Source: Salegentibacter holothuriorum
GTDB lineage: Bacteria; Bacteroidota; Bacteroidia; Flavobacteriales; Flavobacteriaceae
Length of the DNA stretch: 64,000 nucleotides
Assembly: GCF_900168045.1 (NCBI RefSeq)
Contig: NZ_FUYY01000001.1
Coordinates: 806,001 to 870,000, forward strand
Direction: 5' to 3'
A program made the position numbers and the translations under genes. The notes beneath the pieces were generated by a model. That model was not told the origin of the DNA and did not search any database. It saw nothing but the letters and a program-made list of their open reading frames with translations. Below, one piece after another: positions 6,942 to 18,200 of this stretch (position 1 is its first letter; each line of letters starts with the position of its first letter).

Positions 6942-9900
6942 ATGCACATAATTAATGCCCATCAAAATAATCTTAAAAATATTGATCTTAGCATTCCTAA
7001 AAATCAATTAATAGTAGTGACGGGTCTATCGGGCTCCGGGAAATCCTCCCTCGCTATGGGCGTTATTGCTAACGAAGGTTATCGCTATTTTTTAGAGAGC
7101 CTACCTGCTTACAATCAACAAAACAGTCAGTTAATCCCTACTGCTGAAGTAGATGATATAAAGGAGCTCCCTCCAGTTATTAAGGTAGAGCAATCTAAAC
7201 GTTTCCAATCTATCAATACCACTTTTGGTACGCTCTCTGAACTTACTTCTGTATTCAGAATTTTATTTGCCCGCTATTCGGCTGCTGAAACAATGAGTAA
7301 GTCGCTATTCTCTTTTAATCACCCTAGAGGAGCCTGCGAGGTATGTCGTGGAATTGGAAAAGCAGAATATATTGACCTTGATAAATTAGTAGGGGATGAA
7401 AATAAGACGCTTAGAGAAGGGGCCATTACCACTACCCTGCCTAATGGCTATATCGTCTATTCCCAAATAACCGTAGAGGAATTAAATAAAGTGTGTGAGG
7501 CGCACGGCTTTAATGTAGATATACCATGGAAGGAACTCACAGCGGAACAACAGGATGTGGTTCTAAATGGCAGTGATCGCCTCAAAGTATTTTTTGGGAA
7601 GCACGGCCTGGAGTCCAGGCTTAGATGGAAAGGAATTAAAGCCAAACCTCGTGAAGAAGGATTCTATAAAGGAATGCTTCCTATTATGCAGGATATTTTA
7701 AGACGTGATAGAAATCCCAATATCTTAAAATTTGCCAGCTCTAAAATTTGCCCTAGTTGTAAAGGTGCGCGCATTAAAGCAGAACATTTAAAATATAAGT
7801 GGAAAGGACTCAATTTTCAAGACTGGATGGAGCTTTCCTTAATAGAATTATATGCAAAACTGAAGTCTCAGCAATTCACAGCCGGAGAGCAAGTTTTGGT
7901 AGATAAGATCTGTACCCAATTATATGATTTGATTCGTCTGGGTATGGAAGAATACCAGCTAAGCACGCCAAGTATGGAGATTTCCTCTGGTGATGGGCAA
8001 AGAATCAAACTCATCAATCAGGTAAATAGTAAGCTACAAGGTATTTTGTATGTATTCGATGAACCTTCTATCGGTTTGCCTGCAGCCTATCAAAAGTATT
8101 TACTTCATATTCTTAACCGACTGATTCGCCGGGGAAATACGGTTATGGTGGTGGAGCACGACTTAGATTTTATAAAGTCGGCAGATTGGGTAGTAGAATT
8201 AGGCCCTGAAGCTGGGATACACGGCGGCGAAGTGGTTTTTAACGGCCCCATTAATAATTTTCTAAAAGCAAAAGACCTAAGCAGCCCAACTTTAGCGGCA
8301 TTAAAGGAAGCAGGGAATAACAAAACACCTAAAATCCAACCTAAAAAAGTGTCGGCTGAATCTTTTCAACCCGGCAAAATGGAGCTGACAGCGGTGAGCC
8401 GCAAAACTCCTCAAATTATTGAAAGCATCAGCCAGTTTTGTAAAAAGGAAGATCTAAATCTTCTTACTGTAAACGATCAACCTATAGGTAAAACGCCCCG
8501 AAGTAATCCGGCTACTTATACAGGTTTAGCAGATAAAATAAGGGATCTACTCGCAAAAACTCCTGAAGCGAAAACTTCGAATTTAGCCAAAGGAGCCTTT
8601 TCTTTTAACAATAAAACCGGTAGATGTGAAGCCTGTGAAGGGGCTGGCGTAATCACCCTCTCCATGAGTGCACTAGGCAGTATCAACCAGGTTTGTCCTA
8701 CCTGTAATGGCAAACGTTTTAAACCAGAAGTACTTCGCGTTCATTGGAATAAAAAAAATATTGCAGATCTCTATAATCTAAGCATAGAAGAAGCTTTTGA
8801 TTTCTTTTCTGAGGAAAAGAAAATCAAAGAAATACTGTCTTTAATGCTGCAATTAGGACTTGGCTATATCAAACTGGGGCAGCCCTCCAATACCTTGTCC
8901 GGTGGAGAAGCGCAGCGTATTAAACTCACTAAGCATTTCGCCAAGAAATCAAAAAAGACGCTCCTCCTACTTGAAGAACCCAGTATAGGATTGCATCAAC
9001 AAAATGTGAGTCAGTTGCTAGATGCATTGCACCAACTTAAGCAACAAACTGCAGGCATTATCTGCTTTGAAAATCATTCACTTTTTCAATCTCAATGTGA
9101 TACCTTAGTAGATAATTCGCTGAAGGTTCAACCTATTAAAGTGAAAGAAGAGCCCGTACAGCAAAGGGATAAAATTTCCATTCAGGGTGCGCGTACGCAT
9201 TCTCTAAAAGATCTCAATTTAGATTTGCCAAAGCACCAATTAACCGTGGTGACGGGAATTTCCGGATCCGGGAAATCTTCATTGGTAATTGATACGCTGC
9301 ATGGCTTTGGGCTACAGGAAATGACTAAACAATTTTCAAGTTATCAGCAATCTAGAGTGGGTGTGAATTTTCAGTTGGAGGTTAGTCATATTGAAGGGCT
9401 TACTCCTACTATTTGTATCACCCGAAAGCAAAAGAATTATTCTCAACGCTCAGATATTGCAAAGCAAACGGGAATTGATAAAATTTTGCGCTTTGCCTTT
9501 TCCAGAAAGGCACAGTACGAAGGAAAGGAATTATCGGCCAGTCATTTTTCAAACAATCACGAATTAGGAAAATGTGCGGTTTGTGAAGGTATTGGGCAAG
9601 AACTACTCCCCGACCTCAACAAACTTATACTGGATGAGAATAAAAGCATTACCAACGGACTCTTTGCTCATAATAAAGTATTAGGGTATTACGGCGATCC
9701 GTCAGGAAAGCATATGGCGATCTTAAAAAAAGTTGGTAAAGAACATGAATTTAACCTGGAAACCCCTTTTAAAGAGCTGAGCGACTCACAAAAAGGAATT
9801 TTACTTAACGGAGCGGGTGAAAAAGTATGGAAAGCCAACTGGTTGTACAAAACTAAAACAAGGGAAGGTACACAAGCCTTAAGTATGAAGTGGGAAGGCC

Positions 9901-11438
9901 TTTACCATTACTTACAAGACGAGTATTTCAAAACCCGAAAGAATAAAAATATAAGTCAGCTAACTGCGCTATTTTCAAATAGAGAATGCAGCCATTGCAA
10001 GGGCAGTGGATTAAAACCGGAACGATTGGCTTTTCAAATAGCGGACAAATCTATTCATGACATTAAATCAATGGATTTTAAAGCGCTTGGCCAGTGGCTA
10101 GCCGAAAATTCCACCGGGAAAAATATTGATGGAAAACTACTTACCAAGATTGAACCTCATTTAATCAACACTATTGTTAGAGCTAAGCAATTACACATTG
10201 ACCACTTGCAACTAAACCGAAAATCGCCTACACTTTCGGGTGGAGAAAATCAAAGGGTAGAACTTATCAAACAATTAAACAGTCCGCTTAAAGGCATCAC
10301 CTATTTGCTAGATGAGCCTTCAGCAGGCTTATCTAATGATAATATTCCGGACCTGATTCAAATCCTTAAAGAGCTTATTGAAAAAGGAAATACAGTTGTG
10401 GTCATTGAACATAATAAAGCCATTATACACGAAGCAGATCATATAGTGCAAATTGGTCCTAAAGCGGGAAAATTAGGTGGCTATATCACTTATCAAGGCA
10501 GCACCGAAGGTTTATTACAACAAGCCGATTGCCATCCATTTCTGAAAGCGCCTACCCAAGCGGTGGAACTTAAACAGGGGAAAGAGCACATTACTATTAA
10601 TAAGCTAGCCAGGCATACTTTGGTAAGGGATTCATTATCCCTGCCTATTGGGGGCATTACTGCACTAACAGGAAAATCTGGTATAGGGAAAACCACCCTG
10701 GTGAAAGATATCCTGGTGCCCAGTATTGAAACCGGCCAGCCGGTGAATTGTAAGAGCATAGACTTTCCTGAAAATTATACAGGCGCTCATTATTTTGAGC
10801 CTAAAAAGCTTAATACTCACGCGGCTACTTTATTGATTTCCTACCTGGATATTTTAAAGGAAGTCAGCAAAATCTTTGCAGCTGAAACCGGCTTAAAGGC
10901 CAAAGATTTCTCCTATAAAACCAAGAGCAGTCAGTGCCCAAATTGCAAAGGAAAAGGCTATGTGGAAACCAGTCTTGATATTGCCGCCAATGCCATTGAA
11001 AAATGTGAAGTGTGCAAGGGGAAACGCTATCGGACTCATATACTGGCGCATTCTGTTGAAACGAAAAATATAACAGAAGTACTTTCCCTGAATATCATAG
11101 AATTAAAAGAATGGTTAGATAAGCTTACTGTAAATCCTAAAACCCAAGAATTCCTGAATCAATTAGAGGAAATCGGGTTGGAGCATCTTAGATTGAACCA
11201 GCCGGTACAATCTCTTTCTTCTGGAGAGAAGCAACGATTATTATTGTTGAACTGGCTACAGGCCGAAGCTAACGGTGTACTTTATATTTTAGATGAACCC
11301 AGCACAGGACTTCATTATGCCGATATAGATCTACTGTATGCTATACTCAAAAAACTCAGCGAAGCCAATGATATTCTAATTATTGATCATAATCCTTATT
11401 TGCTGGGTAAAATTGGAGTTGGTGTAGTTTTGGAATAA
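6942..11438 (+). CDS. Tandem 'double UvrA' ATPase
   Basis: This 1498-residue protein is far longer than UvrA (about 940). It holds four ABC modules, as if two UvrA proteins were fused near residue 735. Walker A motifs are GLSGSGKSS (28-36), GISGSGKSS (about 771) and GKSGIGKTT (about 1244); module 2 keeps only the UvrA-like [17 protein letters not shown] strand. Signature motifs are SSGDGQR (about 347), LSGGEAQR (about 651), LSGGENQR (about 1096) and LSSGEKQR (about 1424), each followed by a DEPS- or EEPS-type Walker B. Each module has paired CxxC zinc-finger motifs such as CEVC/CPSC, CEAC/CPTC, CAVC/CSHC and CPNC/CEVC. By family it should bind DNA or DNA-bound drugs. It stands alone, so it is probably not the housekeeping excinuclease subunit but a paralogue for drug or damage tolerance. 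Confidence 0.9.
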   Translation: MHIINAHQNNLKNIDLSIPKNQLIVVTGLSGSGKSSLAMGVIANEGYRYFLESLPAYNQQNSQLIPTAEVDDIKELPPVIKVEQSKRFQSINTTFGTLSELTSVFRILFARYSAAETMSKSLFSFNHPRGACEVCRGIGKAEYIDLDKLVGDENKTLREGAITTTLPNGYIVYSQITVEELNKVCEAHGFNVDIPWKELTAEQQDVVLNGSDRLKVFFGKHGLESRLRWKGIKAKPREEGFYKGMLPIMQDILRRDRNPNILKFASSKICPSCKGARIKAEHLKYKWKGLNFQDWMELSLIELYAKLKSQQFTAGEQVLVDKICTQLYDLIRLGMEEYQLSTPSMEISSGDGQRIKLINQVNSKLQGILYVFDEPSIGLPAAYQKYLLHILNRLIRRGNTVMVVEHDLDFIKSADWVVELGPEAGIHGGEVVFNGPINNFLKAKDLSSPTLAALKEAGNNKTPKIQPKKVSAESFQPGKMELTAVSRKTPQIIESISQFCKKEDLNLLTVNDQPIGKTPRSNPATYTGLADKIRDLLAKTPEAKTSNLAKGAFSFNNKTGRCEACEGAGVITLSMSALGSINQVCPTCNGKRFKPEVLRVHWNKKNIADLYNLSIEEAFDFFSEEKKIKEILSLMLQLGLGYIKLGQPSNTLSGGEAQRIKLTKHFAKKSKKTLLLLEEPSIGLHQQNVSQLLDALHQLKQQTAGIICFENHSLFQSQCDTLVDNSLKVQPIKVKEEPVQQRDKISIQGARTHSLKDLNLDLPKHQLTVVTGISGSGKSSLVIDTLHGFGLQEMTKQFSSYQQSRVGVNFQLEVSHIEGLTPTICITRKQKNYSQRSDIAKQTGIDKILRFAFSRKAQYEGKELSASHFSNNHELGKCAVCEGIGQELLPDLNKLILDENKSITNGLFAHNKVLGYYGDPSGKHMAILKKVGKEHEFNLETPFKELSDSQKGILLNGAGEKVWKANWLYKTKTREGTQALSMKWEGLYHYLQDEYFKTRKNKNISQLTALFSNRECSHCKGSGLKPERLAFQIADKSIHDIKSMDFKALGQWLAENSTGKNIDGKLLTKIEPHLINTIVRAKQLHIDHLQLNRKSPTLSGGENQRVELIKQLNSPLKGITYLLDEPSAGLSNDNIPDLIQILKELIEKGNTVVVIEHNKAIIHEADHIVQIGPKAGKLGGYITYQGSTEGLLQQADCHPFLKAPTQAVELKQGKEHITINKLARHTLVRDSLSLPIGGITALTGKSGIGKTTLVKDILVPSIETGQPVNCKSIDFPENYTGAHYFEPKKLNTHAATLLISYLDILKEVSKIFAAETGLKAKDFSYKTKSSQCPNCKGKGYVETSLDIAANAIEKCEVCKGKRYRTHILAHSVETKNITEVLSLNIIELKEWLDKLTVNPKTQEFLNQLEEIGLEHLRLNQPVQSLSSGEKQRLLLLNWLQAEANGVLYILDEPSTGLHYADIDLLYAILKKLSEANDILIIDHNPYLLGKIGVGVVLE

Positions 11439-11472
11439 ATTATTGAAAAACCATCTAATACACTATAAAAAT

Positions 11473-11504
11473 AAACTCCCCCGGAAAAAGTTTACGAGGG
11501 AGTA
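11473..11504 (+). terminator. Hairpin after the double-UvrA gene
   Basis: AACTCCC and GGGAGTA-side bases form a stem around an AT-rich loop. It lacks a long T run, so termination is probable but not certain. Confidence 0.45.
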
Positions 11505-11601
11505 AACTACTTCGGAGCAAGCTCACGAAGCATTAATATTGAAAAATATAATTTGATTTCGAGGCAAGCCTCGGAGCATTCAATCTCGATTATCGAGTAA
11601 A
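11503..11601. repeat. Dispersed intergenic repeat, copy B (best-preserved copy)
   Basis: It runs from TAAACTACTTCGGAGCAAGC to CTCGATTATCGAGTAAA. The second half-module holds the hairpin CGAGGCAAGCCTCG, and the end holds CTCGATTATCGAG. Bases 11618-11638 (GGTTTCAGG...ACGCA) recur after copy E at 57990-58010, so the family may extend further. Confidence 0.85.
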
Positions 11602-11673
11602 AAGAAATATTAATTTTGGTTTCAGGAAATGTAACGCATCCTCCGAAACCATTATTTCCTGATTCAATTTAAC

Positions 11674-13557
11674 TTACAAAGTTTCCTCCAGCCATTTAAA
11701 GAATTCTCTTTGCCAGATGATCCCGTTTTGGGCGCTTAAAATCCAGTGGTTTTCCATAGGAAAATAAAGCAGCTTACTTTTTAAACCTTTTAGCTGTGCA
11801 GCCTGAAAGGCTTCAAGACCCTGCCCAATTGGAACCCTGAAATCCTTCCCTCCCTGAATAATCAACATGGGAGTATTCCATTTTTCAACGAAATTAATAG
11901 GATTAAATTCAGTGTATGCTTTGGGTGTTGGACTTTGCCAGTATGCACCTTCAAGATCTTTATTTACAAAGAAAAGTTCTTCTGTAGTTCCATACATGCT
12001 ACGAGTATTAAATATCCCATCGTGAGCAATAAAAGTTTTAAAACGATTATCATGGTGACCCGCAAGATAATAAACCGAATATCCGCCATAGCTTGCGCCT
12101 ACAGCTCCAATCCTTTCTTTATCGATAAAGTCCTCCTTACTCAATTCATCTATGGCTGAGAGATAATCTTTCATATTTTGACCTCCCCAGTCGCCACTTA
12201 TCTGTTCGTTCCATTCCACACCATAACCCGGCATTCCTCTTCGGTTTGGAGCAACTACAATATAACCTTTCGCCGCCATTAGTTGAAAATTCCATCTGAA
12301 GGAATAAAATTGTGATAAAGGAGATTGAGGCCCACCCTGAAGGTAAAGCAGCGTTGGATATTTTTTGTTTGGGTCAAAGTCTGGTGGGTAAATTACCCAG
12401 GTTAACATTTCTTTTCCATCGGTAGTTGGAATCATCCTTTTTTCTACCTCGCTCAGTTTAATTTTATTGTAAAAAGCATCATTTGCATGGGTTAGCTGAT
12501 CCATTTTTCCGCTTTTAAGATTTACGGTATAAATCTCTGAAGCGTGATTCATATCTGTTCTGGTCACCACCATTTTTTTATCTGATTGTCCTACCATTCC
12601 GGTGATATCAAATTGACCTTTGGTAATTTGTTTAACTTCAGGAGAAGCTTTTCCTGGAATATTCACTTCAAATAATTGCTTTGTACCCATAGTTGGAGCA
12701 ATAAAGAAAAGCTTTTTTCCATCTTCACTCCATAGAAAGCTACTTACTGTCCCATCCCAATCTTTGGTAAGATTCAGTTTTTCGCCATCTTTCAGAACTA
12801 TAATGTCATTTTTATCGGCTTCGTATCCGGGTTCATCCATTTGCAACCAGGCAAGTGTTCCGTTTTTAGAAATTGCAGGCGAAGTATCATAACCTTCATT
12901 CTCATCGGTTAAATTGGTAGTGGTTTTGGAAGCTATGTCATAGGAATAGATATCAGTATTGGTACTTTCTGCATATTCCCTTCCCTTTACTTTTTTAGAA
13001 ACATAAAACACTTTGCTACCATCTTTATTCCAGATATAATCTTCTGAGCCTCCAAATGGCTGTAAAGGGGTATCATGAGGTTCTCCTTCCATAATGTCCC
13101 ATTCTTCTTCTGAAGAACGATTCTTTATAAATAAATGGCTGTACTTACCATCCTCCCAGGTATCCCAATGCCTGTAATTAAGATCATCGTAAATATAGAC
13201 ATCAGATTTTTTCATTTCAGGATAAAAATCCTCTCCGCTAACAGGCTGAATTTTCACTTCTTTTGACACTATTTTGTATTCGCCAGACGGCGAAACTTTA
13301 GTGTCTGTAAAAATACTATCGTAAGATTTTATTTGGATTGGTTCTCCACCTTTAAGAGAAAGCACAAAGTTTTTTGAACTGCTAGAATTACTATTAATAT
13401 CGTTAGACCTGGTTGAAAAAATAACCTGCTCCCTATCATTGGTTAAGCCTATTGGAGAAACTCGCTCAAGTCCCCATAGTTTTTCGGGAGTCATTGTTTG
13501 AGCTGTTGCAGAAAGGCATATTCCCGAAAGCATCAGGAAAAAATATAGCTTCTTCAT
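11674..13557 (-). CDS. S9 family (prolyl oligopeptidase-like) secreted peptidase
   Basis: Using the ATG at 13557 gives 627 residues with a clean signal peptide (MKKLYFFLMLSGICLSATAQ). A longer frame to 13632 puts 25 unrelated residues in front of it, so the inner ATG is chosen. The first 400 residues form a beta-propeller with DPPIV/TolB-like repeats. The C-terminal alpha/beta hydrolase has the nucleophile motif GASYGG (Ser489), GGKDFRVP (Asp572) and MENHWI (His604). It should cleave peptides in the periplasm or on the cell surface. It is a single gene with no obvious partner. Confidence 0.92.
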   Translation of the reverse strand: MKKLYFFLMLSGICLSATAQTMTPEKLWGLERVSPIGLTNDREQVIFSTRSNDINSNSSSSKNFVLSLKGGEPIQIKSYDSIFTDTKVSPSGEYKIVSKEVKIQPVSGEDFYPEMKKSDVYIYDDLNYRHWDTWEDGKYSHLFIKNRSSEEEWDIMEGEPHDTPLQPFGGSEDYIWNKDGSKVFYVSKKVKGREYAESTNTDIYSYDIASKTTTNLTDENEGYDTSPAISKNGTLAWLQMDEPGYEADKNDIIVLKDGEKLNLTKDWDGTVSSFLWSEDGKKLFFIAPTMGTKQLFEVNIPGKASPEVKQITKGQFDITGMVGQSDKKMVVTRTDMNHASEIYTVNLKSGKMDQLTHANDAFYNKIKLSEVEKRMIPTTDGKEMLTWVIYPPDFDPNKKYPTLLYLQGGPQSPLSQFYSFRWNFQLMAAKGYIVVAPNRRGMPGYGVEWNEQISGDWGGQNMKDYLSAIDELSKEDFIDKERIGAVGASYGGYSVYYLAGHHDNRFKTFIAHDGIFNTRSMYGTTEELFFVNKDLEGAYWQSPTPKAYTEFNPINFVEKWNTPMLIIQGGKDFRVPIGQGLEAFQAAQLKGLKSKLLYFPMENHWILSAQNGIIWQREFFKWLEETL

Positions 13558-13795
13558 TATTGTAAAAGTTTGATTGATTATTAACGAATATAAAGATAAG
13601 GAGGAAGGCCGAAATACTTTAGAATTACCCAAAAATATTACACCTTTTTTGATGAATATTTTTCGTTAGTAAGCGTAAAATGTTCTTGTACTATTTTGAT
13701 ATTTCTATCTTAACAATACGACCTAAGCCCACATAAACTAATTAAACCTACTTTCCCGCATAACATTTATTAGCTTATAATGTTGCTAAAGACAA

Positions 13796-15100
13796 TTATT
13801 TTATAACCTCCTCAAAATCATCAAAAAACTCCTTATTCGTACCAAGATCTTTTATGCGTAGATAATCTAACTTCCCGGTTCCTTTGAACAATTGGCCTAT
13901 TCCTACAATATTTCCGTTTGAGCCTTCATAAGTATTAGAGAACACCAATTCCTTATTGATAAAAACCTTAACTCGGTTTTCTCTTACGGTGACACTAAGA
14001 TTGTTCCAACAATCAGAATCAAAAGTTAAGGATGACAGGTCTTCATCAACTCCATTTAATTCCAATTTCCCCACTTTTATCCCGGAATAACTTGAGCATC
14101 CCTTTTCCATTAAGCTAAAACTGGCAATATCCTTTTCACAAAACAAAGTCAGGAAAAAGTCATAACAAGTTATTCCTCCGCTTTTTTCTGAATTCTTGAA
14201 CCTTACTTTCATTTCAAAATTATCACCATCAATTTGAAAATTTTTAAAAATTCGGTGTTCTACATAATAAACCGAGTTAATATCAAATCCTTCATCGAGT
14301 AAACTTTCAGAGGTTTGATATAAATACCCATCTTCTTTCAAAGTTTTTATCTGGTTATCCAGCCAAAGAACTTGTTTGCCTTCAGGATAATAATAACTAA
14401 ACCAATCTTCTGAGGTTACCAGTATATTTTTCCCGTCAAGATGCTGTCCTTGACTGGTTAATTTAATATGATAATAGCCTGGAATTTGATAAGTATAATT
14501 ATATAAAGAACGTTGATTATCTAAATTCTTTATTGCGGGCCCAGTTATGGGGTGATCAAAGTCAAAATCAAGATATGTACTATCAGATTCTACATTCTCA
14601 ATATTATATCTTACCGATACGGTATGGGGTGCCTTCGCGATAGTATCATTAGTATTGAAGGTGAAAGAACTTTCATGCTCCTTATTACCAAAGGCCGCAA
14701 TTGTATCTGTCCATTGTATTAGAAACAATATCAAAACAAATCCCGCCAAAGCAACAAATCCTATTTTATTTCTTTTCTGCTTCCAGAAACGTGGTTTTAC
14801 CTTTTGTGGTTCATCACGAATTTCATCATCATAATAGGTGATAAAGGCTCCCCAGTTGGCATATCCTATAAATTTGGCTAAAGCATCTTTTGTTGCTCGT
14901 TGTGGATTATAGTGCTCTTTATATTTAATTTTACCATACAATCTTTTAAGTGTGTGCGGACTTATTGATATCTCAGTTTCTTTAGAGATTATTTCAGATA
15001 AGCGTAAAAATTCGGTTTCTTTCCACGATTGAGATTTCCCCCAGTCAAATTTTTCTTCTATCTGAAATAAGCAATATTGTAAGTATGTATGGTCTTTCAT
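13796..15100 (-). CDS. Putative membrane-spanning one-component regulator of the sugar locus
   Basis: This 434-residue protein has three parts. Residues 1-108 are cytoplasmic and basic, with a helix-rich region including SPHTLKRLYGKI (47-58) that looks like a DNA-binding helix pair. Residues 112-130 form one membrane segment. The exported part has a PKD-like beta domain (about 145-240), then a concanavalin/LamG-like domain (about 270-434, with WNNLSVTVRENRVKVFINKE). It is divergent from the DUF5107-susC-susD genes, with 184 bp between. I infer that the outer lectin-like domain senses a glycan and the inner domain controls transcription. It has no histidine kinase, sigma or AraC domain. I do not recognise a named family. 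Confidence 0.6.
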   Translation of the reverse strand: MKDHTYLQYCLFQIEEKFDWGKSQSWKETEFLRLSEIISKETEISISPHTLKRLYGKIKYKEHYNPQRATKDALAKFIGYANWGAFITYYDDEIRDEPQKVKPRFWKQKRNKIGFVALAGFVLILFLIQWTDTIAAFGNKEHESSFTFNTNDTIAKAPHTVSVRYNIENVESDSTYLDFDFDHPITGPAIKNLDNQRSLYNYTYQIPGYYHIKLTSQGQHLDGKNILVTSEDWFSYYYPEGKQVLWLDNQIKTLKEDGYLYQTSESLLDEGFDINSVYYVEHRIFKNFQIDGDNFEMKVRFKNSEKSGGITCYDFFLTLFCEKDIASFSLMEKGCSSYSGIKVGKLELNGVDEDLSSLTFDSDCWNNLSVTVRENRVKVFINKELVFSNTYEGSNGNIVGIGQLFKGTGKLDYLRIKDLGTNKEFFDDFEEVIK

Positions 15101-15284
15101 GCGGTATTCAAAAAGTATGCAAAACTTTGAACAGGCTTTGTATAGCTCTGATTCTGAGAGTTTCGTTAATTAATCTTAAAATTGGTTTGGTTTTTTTATA
15201 AAGGTAAAAAATTGACCAAGACTGTATAGAGTTTTTTTACTTCAAAATTACAGGTACTAATTATTAAAAAATAAGTGAATTAAA

Positions 15285-18200
15285 ATGAAACAACTAAAAC
15301 GTTTTCGCCTTTTACTGGTCATTTTTCCCCTCTTCATTGGTATGAATCTCAATGCACAGGTAAAAATATATAAAGGAACAGAAGTTATCCCTACTTATAA
15401 AATGGGTGAAAATAAAACCAGCCCTATATTCTATACCGGAAGAGCTGTTCAGGGAGCCGAGGGCCGAGTATATCCATATCCATCTCAAACAAATTTAGGA
15501 AATCAACTTATGGATACCGAGTATGAAATGCTCTACTTAGAGAATGAATACATCAAGCTTAAAGTATTACCGGCTTTTGGCGGTCGCTTATTCTCTGCGA
15601 TAGACAAAACCAACGGACACGAATTATTCCATATTAATAGTGTTATTAAACCAGATCTTATAGGCACCCTTGGCGCCTGGGTCTCAGGTGGTATTGAATG
15701 GTGCTTCCCGCATCATCATCGAACCACTACTATGTTGCCCAGCGACTATAGAATGATAAAAAACGAAGATGGTAGTGCTACTATTTGGATTGGCGAAACC
15801 GAAAAAACCATGGATTTACGGGGAGTTGTAGGGATAACATTGCGTCCAGGACGTTCTTTTATTGAAGTAGATTATCGCATTAATAACACAAATACCTTAA
15901 CCAAGAACTTTCTTTTTTGGGCCAATGTGGCCATTACCGCAAATGATGACTTTCGCACTTTTTGGCCTCCAAGCCAGGAAATAGGTGTATTTCATAACAA
16001 TACAAGCTTTACAGCATGGCCTGTTTCACATCAAAATTATAATGGAATTGATTATACCGAAGGTGTAGATCTTACCTGGTGGAAAAATCATCCTAATCCG
16101 GTTTCAATCTTTATGTGGGATGCGAAAGAGGGCTTTATTGGGGGGTATGATTACGGCCAAAACGCAGGAACTGTTCATGTAGGTAACCCCATTGAAAACA
16201 GCACTTCAAAACTATGGCAGTTTGGTCCCGGGCTACAAGGCCAAAACGCAAGACGAAAACTTACTGACGATGGCAAAGCCTACGTTGAACTGATGACAGG
16301 AACTTTTTCAAATAATCAACCAGATTATAGTTGGATTCTCCCAAATTCGGTAAAAGACGCTAAGAATTACTGGTATCCTATTCGTGACCTGGAAATTGTA
16401 AAAAGTTCAACTAAAGATGCTTCGGTAGCACTACAGATGCGCAATGATAAAACAGTTTTCTACGGGTTTAATACAACCAGAGCTTTTAAAAATGCTCAGT
16501 TAATTTTAAAAAGTGGAAATAATATTTTGGCAAAGAAAAATATTGATATTGCTCCAGACAATCCTTTCACGGCGACTTATAAAAGTGAGAAAACAATTAA
16601 TGAATTTAAACTTTCTCTTAAATTAAAGGATAGCAAAGGAAATTTACTGATTTCTTATACTCCGCATACACCCGAAGAGCCAGAATTACCCGAACCCCAG
16701 GAAAGGATTAAAAAGCCGGAAGAATTGGAATCTGTAGAGGACCTTTATCTTACCGGCCGTTTTGTGGAACAGTTCAAAAGGGCGGGAATAAACCCTGACA
16801 ATTATTATTTGGCCGCCTTAGAAAAATCACCACAAGATTATAGAGTGAATATAGCTTTAGGTATTAGACGATTAAACCAAACCAAATACGAAGAGGCACT
16901 TTCCTATTTTAAAACTGCCGCCAATAAACTCAAAATTAAATATTATCAACCTAAAGAAGGAGAGCTCTACTATTATATGGGACTTGCCCAAAAGGAATTA
17001 GGACTTATTGACCAGGCCTACACGAATTTTGGACGTGCTACCTGGTATTATCAATGGCTGTCTTCGGGTAACTTCGAGTTAGCTCAAATTGAAACTAAAA
17101 ATGCTAATTATCAAAAAGCCCTGGAGTATATAGAGGCGGCCTATTCCACAAATACAAGGGATGGGAGGATAAATATTTTATATAGCGCACTTTTACGCGA
17201 AGTAGGAGATTCAGAAAAGGCGACAGAATTAATTGACGATTTATTATCCTATGACCCTCTAAATTTTTCGGCTCTTTACGAAAAGAGTATTTTACAAAAT
17301 GACGCTTCCCTTCTTAAATGGCACAAAAATATGCAAGATGTAGAAAACAATTATTTAGAAGTTGCTACACATTACATGAATGCCGGTTTATTAAAAGAAG
17401 GCATTTCCCTTTTGTCTGAGATTAAAAGCCCGAAAAATCCTTTAACATTCTATTACCTCTCCTGGTTTTATGCAAATTCTGGAAATACTGAAAAGGCTTC
17501 CAAAATGCAGAAAATGGCAAAGGAAAGTTCTTTAGATTATGTATTTCCATATAGAACAGAAACTGAAAAAGTACTTAAATATGCTCTGGAAACAGATAAT
17601 GGAGATGCCACGGCAAAGTATTTATTAGGAAATCTACTTTATGACAACAGACCAGAGGAGGCTATGGCTCACTGGCAAAGTGCTACTAAATTAGACCGTT
17701 CTTTCCCTATGGTATGGCGAAATCTTGCTTTTGGTGCTTTTCACCATCAAAAAAATCCTGACCAGGCTATAGATTATATGACTAAAGCCATCTCGCTTGA
17801 TAATTCATACCCGCTTTGGTACGATGAATTATCGCAATATTATGATGAGTCTAAACAGGACTTTAAGAGTATGCTTAGCATTTTCCGTAACAACCTCGAT
17901 ATCGTAAAAAAGGACGTAGCGGCACCCAAAACCTATGTAAAATTATTAAATCTGAACGGAGAATATGATAAGGCCATCAACTTCCTGGAAAATCATCACT
18001 TTAGAACCTGGGAAGGTGGAAGGGAGACCTATTGGAACTATGTAAATGCTCATACCATTAAAGCCCTTCATCTTATAAAGAATAAGGAATATAAAACAGC
18101 CATTAGTTTATTAAACAAAGCACTACTCTATCCAGAAAATCTTGAAGTTGGAAAACCACTTCACGACGAGAAAAATGCCATGATCTATTATTTTATGGGA

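Noticed and set aside
11618-11662. Interleaved inverted repeats TGGTTTC/GAAACCA and TCAGGAAAT/ATTTCCTGA as a riboswitch
   Set aside because: They follow the 3' ends of both neighbouring genes and resemble part of the dispersed repeat family, so a ligand-binding RNA is not supported.
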